Positions 35,417 to 44,504 are shown, counted from the stretch's first letter. The stretch is 64,000 nucleotides of DNA from an uncultured Hungatella sp. (GCA_910577935.1 CAJTOT010000001.1:1-64000), one strand, 5' to 3'. Notes: a model not told the origin generated them from the sequence alone. Program-made: numbers and translations.

Positions 35417-35861
35417 GTATTTTCTTCTGAATTTTATTTTTTTGGTGAAATTGTGTTGCTGTTCAGGTAGGTCTGCGCACTGGCTGCGCTGACCGTAATG
35501 ATAATCTGGGCGGGCAGGCAAAAATCCCATCGCCGCAGGCAATTTTCATGGATTTTGCTGGTTGCTGTGAACGCATGTGAACAGTAACGAAATTGCGGGA
35601 GACAGTCCGGATAGGTCAGAGCGTTTACCCCGGTGACCGTGGGAAAAACCAGCGGCCCAGGCATACGGCCCCCTGGGGAAGCGATTCTAAATGGCCGTAT
35701 GCAGTAACAGCTTAGGGGGTATCTGAGCTGTCATCATTGTTTGCCAAATTGAACAAATTTATCTCTGCCAATATTTGATTTTTTCCTGTCCATATTGTAT
35801 AATGACTATCAGCAAAAGGGTATATTTTAAAGCACCATTGCGGCAAAGGAGGATTTTATGT
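35417..35861. other. 445-bp intergenic region with a 10-bp inverted repeat
   Basis: There is no gene. GCATACGGCC (35661-35670) and GGCCGTATGC (35693-35702) are perfect inverted repeats with a 22-base loop, in a GC-rich stretch of about 35560-35730 that stands out from AT-rich flanks. This could be a structured leader of the hemerythrin gene or a decayed mobile sequence. I could not match it to a riboswitch class. A TATAAT-like TGTATAATG (about 35796-35804) sits 60 bases before the hemerythrin start. Confidence 0.4.
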
Positions 35862-37223
35862 ATGGACAACCAGTTGATATGGAGAGATGAGTTTAATATA
35901 GGGATAAAGATCATTGATGATGAACACCAAAAACTTTTCCAGATTATCAACAAGCTTTTTGCCCTTGGAGGGGAAGAGGCAAAGAGCAGGCAGGCGTGTC
36001 AGGAGGGGATCAAGTATTTTAAGACACACGCATTGAAGCACTTCGAGGACGAAGAGAAATACATGGAATTAATTGATTATGATGAACTTGAGATGCACCG
36101 CCGTTTACATAAGGGATTCAGAGAGAATTCCCTTCCGGCATTAGAGAAAGAATTGTACAGGGAAGACTACTCTCCCGCGTCGATGGAACATTTTCTGGCT
36201 GTCTGCGCCGGCTGGCTCATCGGGCACACCCTGACCGAGGACCTGGCCATCACGGGGGAGCGGATGAGCAAGTGGGTAGGTCTTCTGCCGGAGGAAGAGC
36301 TCGCTGCCATGGAAGAGGTGATCCGCAGGCTTTTGCAGAACATGTTCCAGCTGAATGCCCAGGTGATCAGCAGCACCTACGGCGGGGAGAAATTCGGCAA
36401 AGGAGTATATTACCGTCTGGTCTACAGCCGGGAGCAGGATGATAAAAAATGGGAAATCTTTTTGGTCTTTGAAGATAAGATCCTGCTCAACACCGTGGGA
36501 CGGCTTATGGGCATCAAATCCGACAAGCTGGATATTATGCTGCTCAACGCGGTGAGATACACGGCATGTCAGTTTGTGAGACGTGTCATGGACCATTATC
36601 CGGCCATCCACTCCTACGACATGACAGAAGAAAACCTTCTCACATATGAGCAGTTCCATGAGATGTTTGAAAAGAAAAAGCCCCAGGTCAGTCTTTTGTT
36701 CAGCACAGACGAGGGATATTTTTCTTATTGCGTTGTCGCGCCCCATCTCCTTGAAAATGGTATCAGGACTCCTCTTGACGCAGCCAATGCCATGAGCGAA
36801 ATTGAGAAATACCTTGCCGAGAAAGAAAAAAATATAAAGCGGAAAATTCTCATTGTAGATGATTCCATGACCATACGTCAGGGGCTGAAGAGGCTGCTGT
36901 CCGGGGATTACGACGTTTCAGAGGTGAGCTCCGGGGTGGCCGCAATCCGGGCCATTACGCTGGACAGACCGGATCTGGTTCTCCTGGATTATGAGATGCC
37001 TGTCTGCGACGGAAGCCATGTGCTGGAGATGCTCCGGTCCGAAAGGACATTCGAGGATATCCCGGTTATCTTTCTGACCAGCAGAGATGACGCGGAGAGC
37101 GTGAAAAGGGTGCTGTCCCTGAAGGCAGACGGATATCTGTTAAAGTATTTAAGGCCCACGGATATCAAGAAAAGAATCGACGAGTTTTTTAACGATAAGA
37201 AACATCTGAGTTTCTGCGGATGA
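35862..37223 (+). CDS. Hemerythrin / CheX-like / receiver-domain protein, copy 1
   Basis: A 453-residue cytoplasmic protein starting at ATG 35862 with AAAGGAGG upstream. The hemerythrin domain (1-130) has a full di-iron ligand set: His22, His56, His60, Glu64, His79, His83, His122 and Asp127. Residues about 145-310 resemble a CheX/CheC-like sandwich (YYRLVY, KWEIFLVFEDKILLNTVG). A receiver domain follows from about 325, with ILIVDDSMTIRQG, VLLDYEMPVCDG and YLLKYL. It suggests an oxygen- or redox-sensing protein linked to signalling or motility output. A closely similar copy lies at 40325-41674, so the pair arose by recent duplication. Confidence 0.88.
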   Translation: MDNQLIWRDEFNIGIKIIDDEHQKLFQIINKLFALGGEEAKSRQACQEGIKYFKTHALKHFEDEEKYMELIDYDELEMHRRLHKGFRENSLPALEKELYREDYSPASMEHFLAVCAGWLIGHTLTEDLAITGERMSKWVGLLPEEELAAMEEVIRRLLQNMFQLNAQVISSTYGGEKFGKGVYYRLVYSREQDDKKWEIFLVFEDKILLNTVGRLMGIKSDKLDIMLLNAVRYTACQFVRRVMDHYPAIHSYDMTEENLLTYEQFHEMFEKKKPQVSLLFSTDEGYFSYCVVAPHLLENGIRTPLDAANAMSEIEKYLAEKEKNIKRKILIVDDSMTIRQGLKRLLSGDYDVSEVSSGVAAIRAITLDRPDLVLLDYEMPVCDGSHVLEMLRSERTFEDIPVIFLTSRDDAESVKRVLSLKADGYLLKYLRPTDIKKRIDEFFNDKKHLSFCG

Positions 37224-37231
37224 TAAATACG

Positions 37232-37259
37232 GCCTGCCTTCACGGATATGAGGGCAGGC
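37232..37259 (+). terminator. Hairpin after hemerythrin copy 1
   Basis: GCCTGCC (37232-37238) pairs with GGCAGGC (37253-37259), 9 bases after the stop. There is no U-run, so it is a weak terminator or a transcript-end structure. Confidence 0.45.
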
Positions 37260-37313
37260 TGTGTGTCGATTATGCCTTGCTCAGAAATCGCTGTCTGATG
37301 CTCCGGACTATGC

Positions 37314-37799
37314 CTATACGGTTACATCCACATTTTTTCCGGGCTCGGCCGCCGGTTCTGCGGCTTCCCCGGATCTATCATAAGAAGAATCCCGGGGGAT
37401 GTCCCCGGATGCCGGAGATGCCTGCGCCGCCAGTTCAGCCTGGTATTTTCCCTCTTCGCTGATTTCCACAGAGTCAAAACTGCTGTCTTGCCGGTTTTCG
37501 TCTCCGGACTCGAGACGTTTTTCTCTCTCTTCTCTCTCCTCCTTCCGCGCCTTGATCAGTTCTTCCTGGCGCAGTTCTTCCTGCTTCTTGGTCTCAATGG
37601 CTTCCTGCTTCATCCCCTGGGCAGTCTTTTCGCCGTAATCTTCTGCCTGGTCTTTCATCCCGGCGGCATATCCCAGGGCGCGCTTTAGTTTCTCCGTATC
37701 CCCTTTGTTCTCCGCCTCCTTCGCCACGTTCATGGGAGTCGATATCAGGCGGGCACTGATATCAGCCCCTGCCAGACCTTCCATTGTTTTTACATTCAT
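37314..37799 (-). CDS. YjfB-like small protein with charged coiled-coil region
   Basis: A 161-residue protein from ATG 37799 (GGAGG upstream). Residues 1-60 (VKTMEGLAGADISARLISTP, then EAENKGDTEKLKRALGYAAG) resemble the N-terminal part of YjfB-type putative motility proteins. Residues 60-105 are strongly charged (Glu/Lys/Arg-rich) and probably coiled coil. The C-terminal 55 residues are acidic and disordered. No membrane segment. It stands between a hemerythrin/receiver protein and a kinase, consistent with a motility or signalling neighbourhood, but the role is unknown. Confidence 0.65.
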   Translation of the reverse strand: MNVKTMEGLAGADISARLISTPMNVAKEAENKGDTEKLKRALGYAAGMKDQAEDYGEKTAQGMKQEAIETKKQEELRQEELIKARKEEREEREKRLESGDENRQDSSFDSVEISEEGKYQAELAAQASPASGDIPRDSSYDRSGEAAEPAAEPGKNVDVTV

Positions 37800-37924
37800 G
37801 GGCAACCTCCTTCTTGCAGTTGTATACTTAATGGAGCCCAATCCCTTTTGACTATGCTCCTGACTGTTGTTTCGGCGTCTTTTTGAAGAAGCTTATGAAG
37901 TGGGCACATACGGTTTTTTTCATG

Positions 37925-39331
37925 TCATATGCGGTTCTCCGCCTTTTCCTCCCGGCAGTACAGCGGCAGCAAGACCGATATGGCAAACACGCCCTGTCCC
38001 TTCTCCACATGCACTGCCCCGTTGTATTTTGCCGCCGCCGACTGGATATTTCCCAGGCCCAGACCGCGTCCTCCGGCGCGCTCTTTTCTGGTTTCTCCTC
38101 CGTTTCGTCTGAGACCCTCTCTCTCTGAAGCCCCATCCCGGGGCATGATGTTTCGCACCTCCAGAAAAAGACATTTTTTGATGGCGCCCAGATACACCTG
38201 GATAAACGGTGTTTCCCCTTCAGGCGGCTTCCGGCAGGCTTCCAGAGCGTTGTCCAGGACATTTCCCAGGATAATGCACAGGTCGATCTCCTTCACCGGA
38301 CAGCTTTTAGGCAGCCTGGCATCGCACTGCCAGCGGATGCTATGGGCTTGCGCCTGCCGTCTTTTATGGTAGAGAAGGGCGTCGATCACCAGGCTTCCGG
38401 TAATCTCATCGCCGGCCTCCACCCCTCCCTCCTCTGCCATCTCTTCCAGATAAATGACCGTCTTCTCCCACTGCCGGTTCTGCGCCAGATTCTTCAGGGC
38501 TATGACATGATTTTTCATGTCGTGTCTCAGGCGTTCCATACGGCTGTACTCTTCCTCCATCATCTGGTAATACATCACCTGGGACCGGTACTGCTCCCTG
38601 ACCTGCTCCGCCCGGTCAAGCCTGTCCATCCCGAACACGAGAAAGGCTGCCGCCGCCATGACAAGCCCGGTGAAAAGACACATGGCGCCGTGGCTGAAAA
38701 GCTGGTTTTCATAGAGACCATATTTCCCCCACGCCTGGACCATAATCCCGTTGCTGGCCGCCCAGTTGACCAGATCCGTCACAAGGGCTATGAAAAAAAG
38801 AGGGATAGTCAGAAAGAGATACCAGCTTTTCCTCTTGTCTGTGAGCACAGGCTTGAGAGGCTTTGACAGCAGGCAGACGGCTGCGATTCCTGCCGCGTAA
38901 GTCACCGCGGTGATACTTCTGCCTTCCCAGGCTCCCAGCGCCGCCGACTGTCTGCCTCCTGTGAGAAGGTGTGTGAGTATCAGCCAGGCACAGCACAGAA
39001 ACGAATCGCCGAAATTCCAGATCAGTCCGCTCATGACGGTCAAAACCGCTGCAGCCAGAAGCTTTTTCTCCTTCTCCCCCTCAAATACCCACATGGTCAG
39101 GCACACAAGAATCCCCTGGCTTAACAGGGCGCAGAACATGTATGGAAGATTCTCCCTTTCGCAGAAGAATATGACCGCCATGCGTATGCAGAAAAGCGCC
39201 CCGCCAAAGCCCCATGCTTCTTTTTCTGTCCCGCGGAGATGCGTTTTTAAAAAAAGGGAGGCACAGCCGGCATAGGCGGCATGGCAGACCGTCAGCATAA
39301 GGATGTCCGGATAACCTGTCTCTTCACTCAT
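37925..39331 (-). CDS. GHKL sensor histidine kinase (AgrC/LytS-like)
   Basis: A 468-residue membrane kinase with about six N-terminal helices (residues 10-250), then a short coiled region and the phospho-acceptor box MERLRHDMKNHVIAL (about residue 290). The ATP-binding part has ILGNVLDNALEAC (about 375) and GRGLGLGNIQSAAAKYNG near the C-terminus. This is the AgrC-like GHKL type used for peptide or membrane-stress sensing. It overlaps the LytTR regulator stop by 4 bases (ATGA), so the two are coupled. No AgrB or clear AgrD gene is in the window. Confidence 0.9.
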   Translation of the reverse strand: MSEETGYPDILMLTVCHAAYAGCASLFLKTHLRGTEKEAWGFGGALFCIRMAVIFFCERENLPYMFCALLSQGILVCLTMWVFEGEKEKKLLAAAVLTVMSGLIWNFGDSFLCCAWLILTHLLTGGRQSAALGAWEGRSITAVTYAAGIAAVCLLSKPLKPVLTDKRKSWYLFLTIPLFFIALVTDLVNWAASNGIMVQAWGKYGLYENQLFSHGAMCLFTGLVMAAAAFLVFGMDRLDRAEQVREQYRSQVMYYQMMEEEYSRMERLRHDMKNHVIALKNLAQNRQWEKTVIYLEEMAEEGGVEAGDEITGSLVIDALLYHKRRQAQAHSIRWQCDARLPKSCPVKEIDLCIILGNVLDNALEACRKPPEGETPFIQVYLGAIKKCLFLEVRNIMPRDGASEREGLRRNGGETRKERAGGRGLGLGNIQSAAAKYNGAVHVEKGQGVFAISVLLPLYCREEKAENRI

Positions 39332-40044
39332 AGGATTCCTCCATGCTCTCTCATGTAAGCCAGAATCGCCTGGCAGAATTTATCGTATCTGCGCTTGGCG
39401 ATGATGATTTTCTCGCCGTTATCAAGGATGGCTTCCTGCCGGTTGTAAACCTCCACATACTTTAAGTTCAGCAGATAGCTTTTGTGGCATCGGAAAAATC
39501 CTTTCCCCTCCAGCTGTCTCTCCAGAGCTCCCATCTGCTCATAATAGGCAAAGCTCCCGTTCTCCTCATGGACATCAATCTGCCTGCCCTTGATCTCAAA
39601 GTATCGGACGGTTTCCAGAAAAACCTTTCTCTTCTGCCGCTCCCTGCTGACCACAATATAATCCCTGGAAAAGCGCAGCTCTTTCTCGGCCGCCCGTTTC
39701 AGGACGTTCTTTAGTTTCTCCTGGTCCACGGGCTTCACCAGATAGTGAAAGGCCTCCACGTCGTAGGCGTCAAATACGTAGCTGCGGCTTGAGGAAAGGA
39801 AGATCAGCTTCTTTTCATAAGAGAGCGCCCTGCACCGCCTTGCCGTCTCCATGCCGTCCATTTCCTCCATGAAAATATCCAAAAAGATCAGGTCAAAACG
39901 CCCCAGTGACCCAAGCAGATTTTTTCCGCTCTGAAACTGTTCAATGCTGCATGGTATCCCCAGCTCCTCCATGCAGTCCCGGATTTTCGCCGATATGCTG
40001 ACACACTCCAGAAGTTCATCGTCACAAACCGCGATTGAGATCAT
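39328..40044 (-). CDS. LytTR-family response regulator
   Basis: A 238-residue regulator. ATG 40044 is preferred over a GTG 6 bases upstream. The receiver domain (1-120) has IAVCDDELLE, phospho-Asp in DLIFLDIFMEEMDG and the Lys in YLVKPVDQEK. The LytTR DNA-binding domain (about 135-235) has IVVSRERQKRKVFLETVRYFE and FFRCHKSYLLNLKYV. It is the first gene of a regulator-kinase pair, in the Agr/LytS mode. Targets are unknown. The 280 bases upstream, shared with hemerythrin copy 2, are a reasonable place for its binding repeats. Confidence 0.93.
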   Translation of the reverse strand: MISIAVCDDELLECVSISAKIRDCMEELGIPCSIEQFQSGKNLLGSLGRFDLIFLDIFMEEMDGMETARRCRALSYEKKLIFLSSSRSYVFDAYDVEAFHYLVKPVDQEKLKNVLKRAAEKELRFSRDYIVVSRERQKRKVFLETVRYFEIKGRQIDVHEENGSFAYYEQMGALERQLEGKGFFRCHKSYLLNLKYVEVYNRQEAILDNGEKIIIAKRRYDKFCQAILAYMREHGGIL

Positions 40045-40121
40045 AGCCACACCTTCTTTCCTGAGAGTATATCGGCGGACAGGGGGAATCCTTTTAGATT
40101 ATGTCGCAAAGGAGCGAAAAT

Positions 40122-40211
40122 ATGTCACAAACGGCTTTATGGAGCAGGCGCCTCTCTCCCATGGAGGAAAAGGCGTGCCTGTGGCAAATCGGCTTGTCTG
40201 GAATACTATGA
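40122..40211 (+). CDS. Possible 29-residue peptide
   Basis: ATG 40122 has AAAGGAG 8 bases upstream and opens 29 codons to TGA 40209-40211. The product begins MSQTALWSRRLSPMEE and contains one Cys (KACLWQIGL). It sits in the 280-base gap between the divergent LytTR regulator and hemerythrin copy 2. It does not have the acidic tail of AgrD. It is either a small regulator or leader, or a chance frame. Confidence 0.3.
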   Translation: MSQTALWSRRLSPMEEKACLWQIGLSGIL

Positions 40212-40324
40212 TATCAGGGGAAGAAGGCCGTGGCTGTCATGCTTACATGGAGCATGACCTTTGGGACCCGCAAAAACATGCCTGCTGAGGGAAAGAACAT
40301 AATCGCGGCAGGGGGAGGTTTTTT

Positions 40325-41674
40325 ATGGATAACCAACTGATATGGAAGGATGAGTTTAACATTGGGATAAAAATCATTGACGAGGAACACCAGAAACTGT
40401 TTCGGATTATCAACAAGCTCTTTGCCCTTAAGGGGGAAGAGACAAAAAGCAGACGGGCGTGCCAGGAAGGGGTCAAGTATTTTAAGGCGCACGCGCTGAA
40501 ACATTTTGAAGACGAAGAGAAATATATGGAATTGACCGGTTATGAAGAGCTTGAGATGCACAAGCGCCTGCACAGGGATTTCAGGGAGAACTCCCTGCCG
40601 GCGCTGGAAAAGGAATTGGAACGGGAAAACTACTCTCCCCCGGCGGTTGAGCACTTTCTGGCTGTCTGCGCCGGCTGGCTCATCGGACATACCCTGACAG
40701 AAGACAGGGCCATCACGGGAGAAAAAATGAGCCAGTGGGCAGACCTTTTGCCTGAGGAAGAATTGATGGCTGTGGAACAGGCGATTCTTGAGCTTCTGAA
40801 AAACATGTTCCAGCTGAAAGCCCAGGTAATCAGCAATGCCTACGACGGGGAGAGATTCGGCAAGGGAGTATATTACCGTCTGGTTTACGGCAGGGAGACG
40901 GATGATAAACAATGGGAAATTCTTCTGGTTTTTGAAGACAGCATACTGCTCAACACAGTGGGAAAACTCATGGGCGTCAGATCTGACAAGCTGGATATCA
41001 TGCTGCTAAACGCGGTTAGATACACGGCATGCCAGTTTGTGAGGCGCATCATGAATCACTATCCGTCTATCCATTCCTATGATATGACAGAGGAGAATCT
41101 TCTGACCTACGAACAGTTCCACGAGATTTTTGAGAAGAAAAAACCGCAGATCAGCCTTCTGTTCAGCACGGACAAGGGATACTTTTCTTACTGTGTCTTC
41201 GCGCCTCAGCTGCTGGAGAACAGCTTCTGGATTCCTCTCGACGTGAGCAATGCCATGAGCGAAATCGAGAAATATCTTGCGGACAAGGAGAAGAGCGCAA
41301 AGCCGAAAATTCTCATCGTGGATGACTCCATCACCGTGCGCCAGCGGATCAAGCGGCTGTTAGACGAGGGATATGACATTTCAGAGGTGGGTTCCGGGGT
41401 GGCCGCTATCCGTTCCATCACACTGGACAGACCGGACCTGATTCTGTTGGATTATGAAATGCCGGTCTGCGACGGGGTTCACGTGCTGGAGATGCTCCAC
41501 TCCGACAGGGAATTCGCGGATATACCCGTCTTCTTCCTGACGGGGAGGGACGACAAGGAAAGCGTGAAAAAGGTCCTGGCTTTAAAGGCGGACGGATATC
41601 TTCTGAAATATCTAAACCCCATGGATATCAAGAAAAGAATTGATGATTTTTTTAAAATCAAGAACCTGACATAG
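40325..41674 (+). CDS. Hemerythrin / CheX-like / receiver-domain protein, copy 2
   Basis: A 449-residue paralogue of the protein at 35862, with most residues identical along the whole length. All eight iron-ligand positions are conserved (DEEHQKLF, HALKHFEDEE, EMHKRLH, GHTLTED), as are the CheX-like middle and the receiver (ILIVDDSITVRQR, ILLDYEMPVCDG, YLLKYLNP). Differences cluster in surface Lys/Glu positions. GGGGGAGG precedes the ATG. The coding sequence lacks the last few residues of copy 1. Retention of two copies around one two-component system suggests different expression, not different chemistry. Confidence 0.88.
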   Translation: MDNQLIWKDEFNIGIKIIDEEHQKLFRIINKLFALKGEETKSRRACQEGVKYFKAHALKHFEDEEKYMELTGYEELEMHKRLHRDFRENSLPALEKELERENYSPPAVEHFLAVCAGWLIGHTLTEDRAITGEKMSQWADLLPEEELMAVEQAILELLKNMFQLKAQVISNAYDGERFGKGVYYRLVYGRETDDKQWEILLVFEDSILLNTVGKLMGVRSDKLDIMLLNAVRYTACQFVRRIMNHYPSIHSYDMTEENLLTYEQFHEIFEKKKPQISLLFSTDKGYFSYCVFAPQLLENSFWIPLDVSNAMSEIEKYLADKEKSAKPKILIVDDSITVRQRIKRLLDEGYDISEVGSGVAAIRSITLDRPDLILLDYEMPVCDGVHVLEMLHSDREFADIPVFFLTGRDDKESVKKVLALKADGYLLKYLNPMDIKKRIDDFFKIKNLT

Positions 41675-41756
41675 CCCTTGGGATTTCACATGAAATGGGC
41701 ATCCTCCGGCCCGCGGGGACAAGAGGATGCCCGGCCCTCAAGTCCCAAGAGGGCTA
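41672..41756. terminator. 85-bp hairpin holding the stop codons of two convergent genes
   Basis: TAGCCC-TTGGGA (41672-41683) pairs with TCCCAA-ga-GGGCTA (41743-41756), leaving a two-base bulge. Inside, GGGCATCCTC (41698-41707 region) pairs with GAGGATGCCC (about 41724-41733). The left arm begins with the TAG stop of hemerythrin copy 2 and the right arm ends with the TAG stop (minus strand) of the acetyltransferase. It probably ends both transcripts, though U-runs are absent. Confidence 0.6.
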
Positions 41757-42281
41757 GGGGCAGTTCTCGTTTATTTTTCTGTAGACGCACACGGTTCTGG
41801 GACGCCCGTCTCTGCCCGCCCCTCTTTTATGGATGCCCTCCTGCCTGAAACCGCATTTTTCAAACAGCCTGCGGGACGCCGTGTTGTATTCCAGGATGCT
41901 GGAGTAAATGCAGCTCAGGCCCATCCTGGAAAAACCGTAGGATACCAGAGCCGTCACGGCATCTTGCCCGTAGCCTTTCCGGCGGGCGGATTTCATCAGT
42001 TTAATATAAATCTCCGCCGTCTTCTTATCTGAGTCCACGTTGGAAAGCACGATGACCCCTAATGCCTCCCTGGGATTTTCCCGGTCCGCAATGACGCCCC
42101 GCAGACAGAGGGAAGGCCCCGCCGCGGAGAGGAACCAGTCCATCTGGTGTTCATAGGAAACAGAGGCGGAATACCCGCCGGTCACCTTCGCTGTCTCCGG
42201 GTCTTCAATGAGGTTTTGCAGCATCTTGCTGTCCTGTTCTTCCAGCGCCCGGAGAATCACTGTGTTTCCCGCAATGTCCAT
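41754..42281 (-). CDS. GNAT family N-acetyltransferase (RimJ/RimL-like)
   Basis: A 175-residue cytosolic acetyltransferase. The acetyl-CoA loop is ARRKGYGQDAVTALVSYGF (about 108-126), followed by IYSSILEYNTASRRLFEKCGFRQEG, the usual GNAT motif B. The N-terminus GNTVILRALEEQDSKML is typical of RimJ/RimL-type enzymes that acetylate protein N-termini or small amines. The acceptor is unknown. It lies 58 bases after the M13 peptidase gene in the same direction, so the two may share a transcript. Confidence 0.88.
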   Translation of the reverse strand: MDIAGNTVILRALEEQDSKMLQNLIEDPETAKVTGGYSASVSYEHQMDWFLSAAGPSLCLRGVIADRENPREALGVIVLSNVDSDKKTAEIYIKLMKSARRKGYGQDAVTALVSYGFSRMGLSCIYSSILEYNTASRRLFEKCGFRQEGIHKRGAGRDGRPRTVCVYRKINENCP

Positions 42282-42339
42282 ACCGGTCTTCCTCCAATAT
42301 CTCGTCGATGCCCAGACGGCGCACCTGTCCGGGGGCGGT

Positions 42340-44400
42340 TCACCGCCAGATTCCCACCCGGTTCTCAGGCGCCACGTACATGCCGTCAGTCTCTTTTATA
42401 TCATAGACTTCGTAGAAGGCGTCGCAGGAACTGAGAACGGCGTTGACCCTGACCCTGTTGGGGGAGTGGGTGTCGGTGTTGAGGAGATACATGGCAAAGC
42501 TGGAAGTATCCACACAGGCCCAGTTGTACGCCATCTGTCCGAACGCCTGGTCAAGCGCCTCTTTGTCGTCCCCTATGATGGAGGCAATACAGGTCATCGC
42601 CCCCAGATCAGCAATGTTTTCCATCAGTGTCAGTTCACCGTTTACCTTTACGCCCATGAGTTCGTACCCGCTGTAGTACTGGATGATGGATTGTGAAAGT
42701 CTTTGGTACTCTTCCATCTCCTCCTCTGTCCACCACAGGTTGTAGTTTCCGTACTCGTCGTACAGGGCGCCGGTGATGTCAAAGGCATGGCTCACCTCGT
42801 GGGCGATCACGTATCCGATGCCGCCCATGTTGGCTCCGTAACTGCTGTCGCTGTCATAGAAGGGCGCCTGGAGGATTGCCGCCGGGAAGATGATCTCGTT
42901 GTTCAGCGGGTCATAGTAGGCGTTGATGGTCTGGGGCGTGATGTCCCACACGGTTTTGTCCACCTCGCGGCCCAGCTGATTCAGGCTGTGTTCCACCAGC
43001 ACGTTCATGCTCACCAGCAGATTGGATATCAGGCTTCCTCCTTCTGACACCGGCGTGACCTGCATCATGTCTTTTTCCTCCGGCCACTCATCCGGGTATC
43101 CGATTTTAATCTGCATGGTCTTCAGCTTGCCCACGGCCTTTTCTTTTGTCGCCTGGCTCATCCAGGACTGTCCCATGATGATTGTCTCATATTCCTCCAG
43201 GATAAGTTCAATCATCTCCTCCACGGCTTCTTTGTCTTCCTGTGAAAAATGCTCCTCCACGTAGATGGTGGCGAAATCCCAGGGAAGCAGTTCTCTGGTC
43301 AGTTCCAGCCAGGTATCCTCATCTCCCCATCTCTCCGTGATGCCATAAAGCGCGTTTTCCATGTCCTCATAGAGTCCGGCCCAGGTCCCGCCTGCATAGC
43401 TGGCCACATCGTTGAGCATGACAAAGGTTGAATAATCCTTCAGCGCCTCTAAATTTTCCTCTGTGAGAAGAGAGTTGACCTTTTTGGCCTGCTCCACGTC
43501 CATGACAATATACTGGTCCTGGCCGTCGATTCTTAAGTTTTTGAGCATCTTGTCTATGTCCACATTGGTGTACAGCTGCTGCAGCGTCTCGGCGGTGTAC
43601 ACGTTGTAGGTCTTGGACGGGTCATAGAACTGCTCCACCGTCAGGGAGGCGCCGCAGATCTCCCGCATCAGCCTTTCCACGGAATCCGCGGAGCGCCGGG
43701 CCTCTTCTTCCTTCATGCCAAACTCCAGCAGCATGTTCTCTACGTAGTCCATATACATCTCTACATACTCCTGGGTATCTGTCCCCTCCACATATTCCTT
43801 TCCTATGAGGGTGTCGGCATAGAGAAGGTACACCGCGTAACGGCTGGAATCTGCCTTGTCCTGCATGATACTGTAGCCTCCCACAATGCTGCTGAAGCCG
43901 AACTCGTCGCTGAGATAGGTGAGAGCGTCTACGTACTCCTGGATATTCTGGGCGTTCCTGATTCTGTCCATATGGGGCTTTAAGGGGCCCAGGCCTGTCT
44001 CGTTCCGGTTCTCCATGTCGGACACGCACTGGTACAAATCCTTGATCTTCTGCTCACTGCTGCCCTTTTCATAGACCGTGCCATCCTCCGACAGTTCCCT
44101 GATGATCTCCCCCATCTCCTCGTCCGCCACGGCGGTCAGCTCTCCAAACCAGTCCCAGTGAGAGTCGGTTGGCCCCAATTCGATGGTTTCCAGCAGCTCG
44201 CTGTTTACATATTCATAGTAATCGTCCTGGTAGCGAAGCTCTCCCTGGTTCTTCTCATCTCCCAGCACCCCGTTGGACATTTCATCGGTATCGGAAGTTC
44301 TGGCGACCAGTTCCCGGCGGGGAAGAATCTGGCAGGCGGAAAGCTGAACTGCCATGGCCGCGGCGGTGAGACATGCCAATAATTTTTTCTCTGCTTTCAT
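42340..44400 (-). CDS. M13 family zinc endopeptidase lipoprotein (PepO/neprilysin-like)
   Basis: A 686-residue exported metallopeptidase. The signal ends in QLSACQIL (lipobox, Cys near residue 23), so it is a surface lipoprotein. The zinc motif VIAHEVSHAFD (HExxH) is at about residue 535, the third ligand Glu in ENIADLGAM at about 595, and the C-terminus is the normal M13 end (PENRVGIWR). Bacterial relatives cleave short peptides. Some Firmicutes forms are cytosolic, so the lipoprotein signal is a notable feature. ATG 44400 is supported by length and signal. Confidence 0.92.
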   Translation of the reverse strand: MKAEKKLLACLTAAAMAVQLSACQILPRRELVARTSDTDEMSNGVLGDEKNQGELRYQDDYYEYVNSELLETIELGPTDSHWDWFGELTAVADEEMGEIIRELSEDGTVYEKGSSEQKIKDLYQCVSDMENRNETGLGPLKPHMDRIRNAQNIQEYVDALTYLSDEFGFSSIVGGYSIMQDKADSSRYAVYLLYADTLIGKEYVEGTDTQEYVEMYMDYVENMLLEFGMKEEEARRSADSVERLMREICGASLTVEQFYDPSKTYNVYTAETLQQLYTNVDIDKMLKNLRIDGQDQYIVMDVEQAKKVNSLLTEENLEALKDYSTFVMLNDVASYAGGTWAGLYEDMENALYGITERWGDEDTWLELTRELLPWDFATIYVEEHFSQEDKEAVEEMIELILEEYETIIMGQSWMSQATKEKAVGKLKTMQIKIGYPDEWPEEKDMMQVTPVSEGGSLISNLLVSMNVLVEHSLNQLGREVDKTVWDITPQTINAYYDPLNNEIIFPAAILQAPFYDSDSSYGANMGGIGYVIAHEVSHAFDITGALYDEYGNYNLWWTEEEMEEYQRLSQSIIQYYSGYELMGVKVNGELTLMENIADLGAMTCIASIIGDDKEALDQAFGQMAYNWACVDTSSFAMYLLNTDTHSPNRVRVNAVLSSCDAFYEVYDIKETDGMYVAPENRVGIWR

Positions 44401-44441
44401 TCCGTTTTTCCTTATGATAACTGTTTTCCTTTATGACAAAG

Positions 44442-44475
44442 CAGGCAGACATACTCTCCGGAATATGTCTGCCTG
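44442..44475 (-). terminator. Terminator of pgi
   Basis: CAGGCAGACATA (44442-44453) pairs perfectly with TATGTCTGCCTG (44464-44475) around a 10-base loop. On the minus strand it comes 30 bases after the pgi stop and is followed by CTTTG. Confidence 0.65.
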
Positions 44476-44504
44476 TTCCATACAGCTGTCTGGCTGATAT
44501 AGGA

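Noticed and set aside
37925..38372. Overlapping plus- and minus-strand frames inside the GHKL kinase gene
   Set aside because: They are antisense or shifted versions of the kinase C-terminus without start signals.
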